Shown: positions 37,050 through 49,700 of the stretch, piece by piece
Layout: each line of letters starts with the position of its first letter
How positions within the stretch are numbered: position 1 is the first letter of the stretch
Source: Chamaecyparis obtusa
Lineage: Eukaryota > Streptophyta > Pinopsida > Cupressales > Cupressaceae
NCBI GenBank assembly: GCA_027943335.1
Contig: BSBK01006398.1
Location: forward strand, 612,001-676,000
DNA: 64,000 nt
Direction: 5' to 3'
Position numbers and translations under genes: made by a program
Notes under the pieces: generated by a model
Database searches by the model: none
Seen by the model: only the letters and a program-made list of their open reading frames with translations
What the model was told of the DNA's origin: nothing

Positions 37050-38153
37050 TGACCCAAAAAAGATGAGTCAAACCAAGCGTTAGTTGACATTCATGAGGGA
37101 ATTTGTGGAGGACATTCCAATGGTCTTGCCATGGCCTGAAGGTTGCTTAGGGCTAGGTACTATTGGCCTACCATAAAGATAGATGTAGTAGCTTTTTCTA
37201 AATCATGCGAAAAGTGTCAAAAACATGATAACCTGATACATGCTCCAAGAAGGGATCTTATTCCTTCTATTTCTCATTGGCCATTTCAGCGTTGGGCCTT
37301 TGACTTTGTTGGGAAGATTCATCCCAACTCATCAGGTGGACACAAATTCATTATCACTGCTACTAATTACTTTACCAAATGGGTAGAAGCTGTCCCACTT
37401 TCTGTTGCCTTAGGCAAGACAATTTCTCTATTTATTTTGAACCATATCATCTATCGGTATGGAGTGCCTTTTGAAATAATCATTGACAATGGAGGTCAGT
37501 TTAAAAACAAGGACCTTAAACATCTCTACAAGAAGTTCAAGATAAAATAGAATTGGTCCTCCATTTACTTCCCGCAAGGAAATGGACAAGCAGAGGCTTC
37601 GAATAAGACCATTCTCAAAATTCTCCATAGAACAGTTCACAAGAATGGTAGAGACTAGCATCTACAGATAAATCTAGCCTTGTGGGCCTATTGAACAAGT
37701 ATTGGTACTCCAACAGGGGCTACTCCTTTTTCCCTCACTTATGGTGTTGAAGCAGTATTACCTTTAGAGGTGGAGATTCCTTCTCTTAGAGTTTCCCTTA
37801 AAGGTCTAGTGACAAATGAATACTACCACACCATGAGGCTCCAAGAATTAGAACTTCTAGATGAGAAGCGTAAAGCATCATTTGATCACATGAGAGTTTA
37901 CCAAAAGCGTATGTCCAAGACATTCAACAAGAAGGTTCACCCTGGAGAATTTTAGGTGGTGGATCTTGTCCTACGAGAAAACCCTAAGAACCAACAACAT
38001 AGAGAGCAAAAGGGAAAATTCAAACCTAATTGGCTTGGACCATACATTATTACTGCTACTTTTGGGACAAGTGCTTATTTACTATTTGATCTAGAGGGAG
38101 AACAACTCCTTGATCCTATCAATGTTTTGCACCTAAAGAAGTTCTATCCATGA
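37050..38153 (+). pseudogene. Gypsy integrase
   Basis: Integrase follows after a frame change near 37045. The HHCC zinc region is HEGICGGH with CEKC near 37090-37220. The core has Asp in WAFDFVGKI, Asp in IDNGGQF and Glu in GNGQAEA. The C-terminal part ends KPNWLGPYIIT and INVLHLKKFYP just before TGA at about 38151. In-frame stops at 37138, 37548, 37659, 37692 and 37953 mostly fit CGA, TGG or CAG precursors. No chromodomain is seen, as expected for Tat elements. Confidence 0.92.
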
Positions 38154-39181
38154 TGCCTATTCTATTTGGGGGCATCCTTTGTACATATTTATTGATCCTA
38201 AAAAAATTTAACAAAAATTCATATATAATGTTGAAAAAATCCTAAAAAGCATATAAAGTCCTGAAAAAAATACAAAAAAATCAAAAAATTGCAAAAAATT
38301 AAAAAAAAAAGAAAAAGTGCCTAGGTGAAAACGTAGAAATAGGCGCCTTGGTAGCAAAAATTAAAAAAATAAAAAAATAAAAAAAATCTCCAAGTTGTTA
38401 AAAAATGGAAACAAGCGCTACTTGAGGCCTTTGCACCCTTGTTTCTTAGCATGTGTCCTCAACACTTAGCCTTTTTCTATCATGCCTTGACCTTGTTGCC
38501 TTGGTTTGGAATTGGTCTTTGTCTTTGTCTAGGGGGCATAACTATGTTAGCTTTGGTCTCTAGGATGTGTTGGTCTTTAGGACATCTTGCAAATGGTGTT
38601 TTTCAACACCACCCAAACTATGTTTTTCAACACTACCCTAGCGTCAAGTGTTTCTCAACACTTATCAGATATCTTACCCACAGTCTAGCATGATATGATA
38701 TTTCTCACTGGCAGATGTGATACTCAAAGTTTGACTCTATGACCTACACACATGCACTTAAACACTCGACTCACTGAGATTTGTTTGACTTTATTTCTTT
38801 GTGTGCTGTCTATGATGATTTCTTTGATGAGTGTTATCTCCCTAATAGTTTTTGATGATGCCGAGCTAGAAGACTAGGGACATGAGGACATGTTTTATTG
38901 CTTTTTCTGCTTGTGGGTATATTTTGTTGGTCCTAATTGTCATTAGCATTTATGCTTGTTCCACTTGACATTAGGGTCTACAAGGTATTATCCTTGACTA
39001 TTTTCACAAGTGCATACTTATAGCCATCTTGACTTTCCTTATGTCTCGATGCGAGTATAATCTTGCTATACTAAACTTAGGAAATCTCACTGCACTAGTC
39101 ATCTTGACCTATATGTCTTTGATGCTTAGGTGGGGTTCCCACATATCTATCTGATATAGATCATATTCAGATTCACATAGT
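38154..39181 (+). other. 3' non-coding region of gypsy element, left part
   Basis: An A-rich stretch (38195-38400) with CCTAAAAA-type repeats, then unique sequence. GTTTTTCAACAC-type words recur at 38590-38670. The region continues at 55774 behind the CACTA insertion. Confidence 0.7.
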
Positions 39182-39205
39182 CACTACTACATTTGGGGTC
39201 AAATT
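39182..39205. repeat. CACTA left terminal inverted repeat
   Basis: CACTACTACATTTGGGG followed by TCAAATT. Just inside are degenerate subterminal words such as GTCGAA and CTGACA, at 39240-39680. Confidence 0.95.
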
Positions 39206-39732
39206 CTGAGGGCCATTTGTCAGATTTGCAATGCTAATTTGTCAGCATTTTGACAGATGGGTCCGTCACCATTTTTACATAGGAAATTGTGACAAAAGAC
39301 GTATCCATCAGTTTACCAACACCATATCACATCGAAAACTTTCATTTCAGCAACAGCTCTGTTATGGCATTTTCTATAGTTTATCCATTATAATTTTGAG
39401 ACAATGACCTATTAACTGTCAAAAATATATCCTTTCTGACATTATAACTATTGGAATAGCGACAATTTCCACTTAATTCTAACATATATACCCATCGGTG
39501 ATATGGCATTAATGTCAAAGGTTCTATCAAAAAATTTCTATTTGTGACACTTAAAATGTCGAAAGAGTGACAGTCCTTCATTATTTATCTGACAGGTTCC
39601 CTGTCGAACGTATAGCATTACCGTCGAAACTATTGTCGTAAATTAGTTTTCTCTGACATTTTATCTATCGAATGTGTAGCACTTCTATTAGAATTAATGA
39701 TTAAGTATCAAAAAACCAATGGATATGCACAT

Positions 39733-40170
39733 TAAAGATAAAACAACTCAAGAGACCATCATAGGTTCTCTCTTTCTTCGGTCTATATTATTGACAGAAT
39801 GTTTTACCTTTCATTAGCTCATCAAATCTAGGGATTTGAAAGAATTTAATAGAATATTTTCATGACAATGTTTATTATTTAAGTTGACATTGCATGAATT
39901 TATCTACTTCGTGCACTTGTAGACTATGAGGATGGCGATAAAGAAGCATGGCCATGCTTCTTTATCGCCATCCTCATAGTCTACAAGTGCACGAAGTAGA
40001 TAAATTCGTGCAATGTCAACTTAAATAATATACGTTGTCATGAAAATATTCTATTAAATTCTTTCAAATCCCCGGATTTGATGAGCTAATGAAAGGTAAA
40101 AAATTATGTCAATAATATAGATTGAAGAAAGAGAGAACCTATGATGGTCTCTTGAGCTATTTTATCTTTA
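39733..40170. repeat. 438-bp near-perfect palindrome
   Basis: Two 219-bp arms meet with no loop at 39951/39952, inside GCATGGCCATGC. By eye 11 of 219 positions differ (about 95% identity); the inner 54 bp are perfect. The outermost shared word is TAAAGATAAA. It holds no ORF. As RNA it would form a long hairpin; as DNA, a foldback. It may be a separate small foldback element or an inverted duplication within the CACTA left arm. Confidence 0.93.
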
Positions 40171-40433
40171 GTTCTAGCTACTATTCTAACTACCTGTCGA
40201 TCATTGAGAATAATCATTTCCTTGCATTTATCTACACTGCACAAATTGATCCTAGTCTTGCAAAAACATTTTACACTTGTACATCTCATCAATACTGGAG
40301 GCCTAAAGTAATTTTATACGATCACTAGCACATTTCGTGCATGGATGAAAAATAGTATCCAAAGTTTCTAGATAACCATTTTTGAGAAGAGGAATGAGTA
40401 CAGGACAAAGAAGGGATAATTCCACAAGAGAAA

Positions 40434-40513
40434 GGAAGACATCTTTTTATCCTAGGTCTGGATCCTAACCTAATTGTCGAAGGATCTAGGGCTAGTCTAG
40501 AAAGATGTCTTCC
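40434..40513. repeat. Imperfect hairpin, about 32-bp arms
   Basis: GGAAGACATCTTT at 40434 is mirrored by AAAGATGTCTTCC ending at 40513. Between them the arms pair imperfectly around CCTAGGTCTGGATCC / GGATCTAGGG. It lies 260 bp right of the long palindrome. Confidence 0.7.
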
Positions 40514-41589
40514 CATTCTATCTACAACATTGTGTCCATCCATGATCTCAGGAATATCATCATCTTTCTACTCTTCATTTGCCAAAATATATCACTTCTT
40601 CAAGCTTGCAGAGTAATCTTATTGATAAAAGAACTCTTGCCAACATTAAGGTACCCACATATCTAAATAGTTGATGTTATTGGTGCTTGTGCTCAAGGAT
40701 ATTGATTCACTATTTTGAAATGGCCAAATCATTTTTATTTCATTTGTAGAGAAAAGAAGTGGGAGAAAATGAGCGGGTGAAAGTTGATCGAGTGCGAGAG
40801 AAGGCGTTGCATTTTATTTGATCATGAATGCTCTCTGAAATGACCAATCATGTTTTCTATTCAATTTTTTTTGGTGTTTTTTTTTCCCATATTTAGTAGA
40901 TAAAAATCATGGTGGCAGCCACTTAGCCATCTTTTTGATGTTCCAGGTATTTTACAAAGATATAGGTATGTGGATTTATCATTCAGTTGCTTGCAGTTAT
41001 TGGTCAAATGCAAATATTTTGTCAAGTTGAAAGGGCAAGATATCAATTTGGTGTTTTCAATTTATGTTAAAAGTTGATTTGGTAAAATCCTCAAAAAACA
41101 CACTACATGTTCTAAAATGTAAAGAAGCTGAATGTTAAATGTAAGATATATATCTCATCCATAGTAATCAAAAGAAAGGACATGAAACTTATAAGGATAT
41201 TTACCAATCCAAAAATATAAGTGAATATGAAACATTATTGGTACCTTATGAATTAGTTTTTGAGGTGCACAATCTTCATCAATCTCCTGAGAACAAGACC
41301 CCTCCTCATGAAAAATGTATTTAACAGATTAAACAAATCTACAAAACTGAACCAATGACATGTTTAGAACAAAGAAATAGATTGATAATAATATGCTGAA
41401 AATTCTATTATGTTTAATACACGCAAAAGGACCAGTCCCAACAATTCTTAAACATACTTTATTTGATATGATAATAACATGCTAATTAAACTAATAAAGG
41501 TTTTATATGCATTTAATTTTCCAATTACTAATTACACAAAAAAAAAATTACAAAACTGAACCAATGGCATGTTCTTCGTGTGGTACAAG

Positions 41590-44400
41590 GAAGATTTGGC
41601 TATGAAAAAAAAAAGTGAAATGGCCTCATCATTTTTATTTTGATTGGATAGAGGAGCGAAAGATGAGTGCGCGAGAATGTATGTGATTTCTTCATCTTTT
41701 GAGCATCTGGCATCATATTCGACTGCAAATTTCAAATGCACTGTATTTTATTTGATCACGAATGCTCTCTGAAATGACCACATTCTACTGGTGTCATGCC
41801 CTAGCCTATGCTTTATCTCCATTATTTGATATTATTGGTGCTTGTGCTCAAGGATATTGATTCATTGTTTTCAAATGTTTGGATCATTTAGACAATTACA
41901 TTTCCTGATTGTTCCTCTAGTACACAATCAGGAAATGTAATTGTCTAATGATTATATGTAATGTTGAATGGATTAAATGCTTTATTCTTGGTAGAAGTGA
42001 ATGGAAGGAATAGTGTTGGTGTTAGGTTTCATTTATTATTGAATTTAATGGTTTCCAAGATGTGTTGAGGAGTTTTCTCCTTATTTAATGTTAACTGTTC
42101 CTGCACAATCCACTCATACAACAGTGAAGCTACAAAACTAAACTGATGGCATGTTTACAACAAAGAAATAGAATGATAATAATATGTTGAAAATTCTATT
42201 CTATTTAATACACGCCAAAGGACTGCATTCTAAGTTGCTGTCACTGAAATGACTGTATTCTACTGGTGTCATGCCCTAGCTCATGCTTTAACTCCATTAT
42301 TTGATGTTATTGGTGCTTGTGCTCAAGGATATCCATTTTTTTGAAATGTTGACTGTGGTTATCAAATGGACAGCCCGTGAGCTTCTAGCTAGGCACCATT
42401 TGTATTGATAGCTTAGGGCATCAAATGTATTGTATCATTGATAGTTGATACTTTGTTAAAAGGAAATATGACAAAGAATGATTTTTATTTAGTTTCTCTA
42501 TTTTGATCCCTAAGTGGCTTACAACCGTAGAGAAGTATATGCAAATTTATGGATGTAGTTGCCAGATACATAGCAGCCGATAATTCACAATAAATCCATG
42601 CATCCAATTTGAATAGCAATTAATACAAAGAACTAGGGTCCTCCAATGGCCCAATCATCCAGACCTTGACTGTCCCCTCAACCAGTGACCCTTCAAAATT
42701 GGGTTATCATGCAATCAGTGAGTGATCAGATTCATTCTCCTAGTGAGCTTCTAGGTAGGCACCATTTGTATATTTGATAGCTTAGGGCATCAAATGTATA
42801 TTGTATCATTGATAGTTGAGACTTTGTTAAAAGGAAATAGGACAAAGAATGATTTTGATTTAGTTTCTCTATTTTGATCTCTAAGTGGCTTACAACCATA
42901 GAGAAGTATATGTAGATTTATGGATGTAGTTGCAGGATACATAGCAGCGGATAATTCACAAGAAATCCATGCATCCAATTTGAATAGCAATTACTTCAAA
43001 GAAATAGGGTCCTCCAATGGCCCAATCATGGGGACCTTGACTGTCCCCTCAACAAGTAACCCTTCAAAACTGGGTTATCATGCAATCGGTGAGTGATCCT
43101 TCATTCTCATGGTCTACCCTACAACCAAACATATTGGAAATACATAATACAATGATAAAAAGTCTTTCAAAATCCCCCTTCCCTCAAGGAACACTATCAA
43201 CCATCCCTTCCACATAGCATTTCACTCTTTTATGAGTGGATTGTGCAGGAATAGTTAACACTAAACAAGGAGTAAACTCCTCAACACATCTTGGAAACCA
43301 TTGAATTCAATAATAAATGAAACCTAACACCAACACTATTCCTTCCATAGTTGCAGGATACATAGCAGTCAATAATTCACAAGAAATCCATGCATCAAAT
43401 TTTTATAAGGATATCCTACTAATCAATAGGAATTTTCTTGAGATGACCAATGATTATGCATTTTGATGGTAGTGTGCTAGTTCAAAAGGATAATATAAAT
43501 TTGAAACAATTTTTTCTAATTTTCTCAAACTATAAATGTGGTTAAAGGGAAAATATTATGGCCCCTACACTATGGTTGTTAGCCTAATTAAGACAGGCCT
43601 ACCTTTGCATATAATAAGAGGCCAACATGAAACAAACATCTAGAGGTTAGGGGGTTGTTCCCTATCCATAATTTATTATTTAAGTGCTAAGTGATGATGG
43701 GTATATCGTGTAATTCATACCTAGTGTGTCTCTTTCTTTCTCTCCACATTTCACATTAGGAGTATATGTTATAAAATACTAATGAAATCAACTATAGGTC
43801 AAATCTAATCAAAATTGCAATGTAAAGATTAAAATAGATCTTGAAGAAATATGGGAACCATTTTTGACAGATATTATAAAAATGAAGAGAATACTCCAAA
43901 GAGGAAATGCTTCAATGTGGAACAATTGAAGGACAATATTTTACTTTTATATGCACATCTGCAATGTTTTTGATATATTTCTGAGATAACAAAACCATAG
44001 AAAGAATAGCATATAGAAGAAAGTAAAGAATAATGATCATACTTTGAGATATTGTGGAAAATTAAAGGAAAGAATGCTTGGTGGGGTTATCATGCAATCA
44101 GTGAGTGATCCTTCATTCCCCTCTTCCAGTGACCCTTCAAAACTAGGTTATCATGCAATCGGTGAGTGATCCTTCATTCTCCCGGTCTGCCTCGCATCCA
44201 AACATATTGGAAATAGACAATACAATGATAACAAGTCTTTCAAAATCTCCCTTCCGTCAAGGAACACTATCAACCATCCCTTCCACATAGCATTTCACTA
44301 TTGTATGAGTGGATTGTGCAGGAACAGTTAACATTAAACAAGGAGCAAACTCCTCAACACATCTTTGTTGTAAACATGTCATTGGTTCAGTTTTGTAAAT
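41590..44400. repeat. CACTA left subterminal arm
   Basis: Blocks of 100-400 bp recur here and, mostly inverted, at 51760-55640. Landmarks are GGTGCTTGTGCTCAAGGATAT (41836, 42313), a CATTTGTAT-GATAGCTTAGGGCATC block (42410, 42765), ATGGATGTAGTTGC-GGATACATAGCAG (42550, 42920, 43345) and CAGTGACCCTTCAAAA (42685, 43065, 44105). The region 43390-44090 is a unique 700-bp block found inverted on the right side. Confidence 0.85.
41888..41948. repeat. Perfect 25-bp stem hairpin
   Basis: A 25-base arm (41888-41912) is exactly complementary to 41924-41948, with an 11-base loop. Pairing extends four more base pairs outward with one bulge. The matching region of the right arm near 51770 keeps only the loop and 3' half. 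Confidence 0.9.
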
Positions 44401-44721
44401 TTGTTTTTTGTGTTAAATGCATTTAAATGGAACATTAAGCATAGTAATAATATGCTTAGTCTATTAGTAATTGCAGATTAAATGCCCATAACACCTTTAT
44501 CAGTTTAGCATGTTATTATAAGATACTAAAGAAGACCTGCTATTTGTCAGAGAAATCTTCACTATCCCCCACAATGAAGACAATGAAGATTGACCTCCTA
44601 CCCCACAACAAATAACATTGTAATAAGAATAAGATAGTGCCAATAAAGATTTTCACAAATATGAAACGTGAGGAAAAGTAATAACATTAACAATGCCAAG
44701 ATTCACAACATTAAATTTCAC

Positions 44722-44838
44722 CTGCGGATGAGTTTCTATAGTGGGTTGCCCAGCATCAAAAATATGTTGAGTTGCATTTGAGCTGTAACTAAGAGTATCA
44801 TGTAGAATAGACCCTAAACTTTGCAAGCGTTCTCCAGC
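44722..44838 (-). CDS. Candidate exon of a second CACTA gene
   Basis: On the minus strand a 117-bp open stretch is flanked by a good acceptor (TTGCCAG) and donor (GCAG/GTGAAA). It encodes 39 residues including ERLQSLGSILHDTLSYSS and ends THPQ. CACTA elements often carry a second gene (TnpA-like). I cannot assign this exon to a family, and no partner exon was identified. Confidence 0.25.
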
Positions 44839-44889
44839 CTGGCAATTCAAAATTCAATCTAGGAAAGCATCAGTAAGTGAAATAAATTA

Positions 44890-46520
44890 TAGACATCAAC
44901 ATCAACATCATCATAATCATTAGACATAAATTATAGACATCAACATCAACATAATCATAATCATTTGGAGGGTATTCATTTTGGTCCTTGGATAGTACTA
45001 TGTTTCTTGAAAGTTCTTGTGATGCTTGTAAACTTTAAAAACATATTTTATGGATTAATGATAATATAGATTAGTGTTTTGTTTTCTAATGGAATGTTGT
45101 TGATCATTCATGGTCTTGAAGAAACTTTTGATTGTTTTGATTCTTGAGTCTTGACATTGTTTCTCAATGTGATATAGACTGACCACAAGATGGTTTAGTT
45201 AGTCCTCTCTTTCTATTTAATCATTTGTCTTCTTCATGGTGTAAGTGTCAATATGCTATAATCCAACATGAAGTGCGGTTCAAATGAAGTTGAACCAAAT
45301 GCTGACCATGATGGCTATGATCATGATGAAGATAAATATGAATATTAAATCTAAAATATGGCTTGTAATTTGAATTTTCATCATGAATGAAGAAAATATA
45401 GATTCAAGTTGACTCATTCTATGTTGTAGTATATTTGTTCCCTAGATCTACCATGTGTAGCTTGTAAGGGACATCTTCTACTCATCCATGTATCATAGCT
45501 CGGTGAGAGTTCTTAGGAGAAAGACAAGATGTCAGTGGGAGATGGAGAAACCAATATCAGAACACCACTTGAAGCCTTGCAATGTTGAGAGTGGGATAAA
45601 AGCTACACTTGAGACCCTATATAAGGAACAAACTTATTGAGCTTCACTTTGTTTCGAGAATAGTTTTATATTCTGTACTAAATAGGGCCAACCACGTGAA
45701 GGTGGAAGCTCATTTGGCCCCACCCCCCCCTAACATCACTCTAAATTCCCTGTTAACATCTAACATTCATTCATTATTTCATCCATTAATAAAATGTAAC
45801 ATTCATTAATTATCACATGATAACATTCATTCACACATTAATAAAATGTGACATTCATTAATTATCACACGATAACATTCATTAACACATTATAAAATTT
45901 ATGAACATTCACTTCCACATAATTAAATTCATTGGCATATAAAAATCAGTCATTATCAATTAAGGTGCATAGATGACAATCATTTCTTTTTTTTCTTTTG
46001 ATTTCTAGTTTTTAAGATATAATTGTAAGATGAGTATCGATATCATCATCATGATCATCTACCCTCTCATTAGATCTCAATGCATGCCTAGTTCTCTGTT
46101 GATGCAAAGGGGGGTCATTTGCAATAACATATAAAAGGGTTAAATTAAAAACATTTTATTATAATTAAAAATATTTTAAACATTTTAAAGTATTTCAGTA
46201 CTTTACATGCCATAATCGTATAGCTCTTTACCTGATCTAGTCACATCATCAACATCGAGGTCAGTTTGTCAATCCATGAGACTGTGTGGGATGCTCATGA
46301 AAGGAGTTTGGGTACCTACATATGTAATTCAATGATCTAATGTTAGCTAAAAAAATCATGATACATATACTCAAAACCACATAGTAAGTACATTAAAAAC
46401 CATAAGCATCCCATAGTAAGTACATCATGAATTAATTAGACTAAGCATTGATTGCATAACTGCACATTTCTATCAAGAAATCAATATTAAATATATTAAG
46501 CAGTGATCACGTAACTATAC
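44890..46520. other. CACTA interior without recognised gene
   Basis: Holds an ATCAACATCAACAT duplication (44895-44965) and a 52-bp tandem repeat (ATTAATAAAATGT-ACATTCATTAA at about 45785 and 45837). There is a short C-run at 45720-45730. No conserved ORF was seen. Confidence 0.5.
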
Positions 46521-46529
46521 ATTTCATTC

Positions 46530-46690
46530 ATGTCATTCATAATCTTCTTCATCCAAATAATCTCCATGGTCATTGTTGACATCAACATCATCACCACCAC
46601 CATCATTGTCTTCGTCTTCATCATCATCGTCATCATCATCATCATCGACATCAGCACCAAAATCAACATCATCATCATCATCAGCAAAAA

Positions 46691-46722
<32 letters not shown>

Positions 46723-49700
46723 GTAGCATCATTAGTAGCATCATTAGTAGCATCATCATCATCATCATCTTCTTCTTCTTTAAGAAAATTTGTGCCAGGA
46801 ACATCATCGACTAACTGTTGTTCATGATCATCATCTACATCATCTTCTAGTTGTTTGCAATCTTCTTCCATCACATTATACCTCATCAGCCTTCCTCTTG
46901 GATCATGTCTAACAACAAATGACCAACCTAATTTATGCGAAACCTCTGAGTAAAATACCTACTCACATTGGCTTGGAAGAACATAGGGTTCATCCCCAAC
47001 TGGCTCAAACCACATTGTATTAATCATCAGAAATCCATTGTCATGCTCAATAATAGTTCTATCAGGATCATTTTGATTAAGTCGTAGCCTATACCATCTG
47101 ATGATGAAGAGAACTAATCTAAAGGAATTAAAGTCACACTCAAATATATCATCCAAAATGCCATAGTATCAATTTTTCAGACTCTTGAGGATGTAAGTCA
47201 TTTCTAGATGAAATATTAGTCACCTGAAAGACTATACTTATCCCAGAATCACAAGTTTTCCTTGTGTCATCCAACTTTTTGATGCAAAATTTATGACCAT
47301 TACAAAACATAGTCTTGTGGTGTTTGACCTACAAAAATATGTAAAACATGTATAAATTAATGCATCAAGAGTTCATAAATGTATGAGTGATTAACAAATT
47401 TATATGTACCTAGAAATATTCTAAACCATGTGCTAAATCTATTTCCCTTTGGGTAACATTTGGATCTCTGTTACAATGAGCTTCATTAACCAATGAAGAC
47501 ACAACTTCCCATGTTAATGTGTGACCTAAATGATGACATTGTTCAATCCATTTCATCATCCAATCTTGATTGTTTGCAATATACAAATGTATTGCATCCC
47601 ACTCTCGAGCAGCTGTACAAAAAATAAATAGACGACTTACAACCGATTAATTTTGAAGATTAAGAATTAAGGAATAGCTATAATAACATCTTATAATTTA
47701 TTACCTCTCACTTTCCTCATTCTTCCTTCCCCCACCAAGTACTCCCCTTCAAATTTTCTAATGGTGTCGAGATCCCAAATGCGATATATATGGATCTTTG
47801 CTCCAAGCTTAGGAAGATAGTAGCATACACCATAGTCTAGTATACCATATATCCCTCCACCATAGAACCCTCAAGATGTGCTTTTTTCCAAACCAAAGCC
47901 TTAAAAAATTTCAAGTGCCTCTCAACCATCCACATTGACCGAGTGTGTACGGGTCCAAACATTTCAATCTCCTCAACTTGGTGTATGAGGTAGTGTTCTT
48001 GTGCATTGAAAAAGGTTGAAGGTAGACACTTTTTCATTTCACACATTAGAAGAGGAATTCTTCTCTTCCAGTATTTTATATCTGCTCTATGAATTTCTTT
48101 AGATGACAACCACCTACAAGACATTCAAGACACAAAAATATATAAACATGAGACTTTACAATATATATACAACAAATTGAACAGATGTCATTGCTTACCT
48201 CATGTATTTTCCAAGATCATATATCACTTGTTTGATGTTATTGTCGAAGTTCTCTGGGAGAGATAGGGGTAGCACGTATTGCAACAATTATAAAAATAAT
48301 CATGTCATTCTTTTCTCATATAATAAAATGAGAAGTACATTCAGTTTACAAATATATTGCAAATAAAAAAGAACATGACTTACCTTGATGAAGGTATGCC
48401 AATCATGCATTTTCAACCCTGGCCCAAATTCACCTTTCTTTGATATGGTACTACTTATGTTTGCAACAAATCCTGTGGGAAATCAAATTTTTCATATGAC
48501 TTATTTTATGACATCACCTTGTTGTTCTATTAATAACCAAGGAAGGGCACTTGTATTAATCCATTCTCCATTTCTATTTGATTCAATAAAATTTTTCATT
48601 GCATGATTAGATTCATGAATGTTGCTACAAATTTTGACAATTTTTTTTTTGTCACACCTTCCATCTAATATCTTCCACAATGTCTCTGTTACATTCTTTC
48701 CAATATGCATAGTATCAAACAAATGCACATCAAGCAACTGCTCGTAGTAGGGCAACCTACTAAATTGTCTGGGATAACTCTTTAGTCCCTTTGGAAGGTG
48801 CTCAGTAGTGTTACCTTGATGACATTCACAATCATCAATCACATAATCAGAAAACAAAACACAATAAAAATATACAAATTCTAAACATAAACCGTTAGGT
48901 AGAATGGTAGTACCTTGACAATTAATTCTATTATATTCCAACTTCCATAAGTGAGGTGTCATTCTCCATAGCTTAGATGTAGTCTCTTCTTTCCCATTGA
49001 AAAGATGTTTTTTGGTAATTCAATAGTTATGATTTTTTTGGAGAAAGTATCTATACTCATCAAACACCTGCTTTCCTAAAATTTTTGAATAACAAGATTT
49101 CATCTTTGGACCACAAACTGGACATGCAAATTTTCCCTTTGTTTGAAGACCTACAAGGTAATGATACAATTGGATTAAATATGTTAATTTTTATTTTTAG
49201 AATTATCATGTGCAACTTGAATTCACCATAACATACCCAAAAAATGTGTTAGCCCTGGGGCATCATGTATTGTCCATACAAGCATTGCATGGAATTGAAA
49301 TTGTCTATCTCCTATTGGTCTAGAGATGTCATACATAGTGAAACCTTTCCATAACTCCACCAACTCGTCGATAAGAGGCTCAATATAAACATTCATATCT
49401 TTAACTTGGTATTTACTTGGTTGAATGAACAACATCACATAATTATTGTGACCATTTTACTACAAGATTTATAATTACATGCAGATAACTATTAAATGAT
49501 CAAATACCTAGAACAATCATTGCCAACATAATGTGCTCCCTCTTTATTGACATCCATGGAGGAATGTTATTGTTGATGACAAAAATAGGCCAAACAGTGC
49601 AAATAGATCTTAGCTCTCCAAATGGATTGACACCATCCACTGCCACTGAAAGCTTGAGATTTTGAGGTTCTTCGATAAAGTGTGGCCACTTTTCCTCCAT

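Noticed and set aside
46530..46827. Plus-strand Ser-rich and Ile-rich frames
   Set aside because: Shadows of the GAT repeat that encodes the Asp tail on the minus strand.
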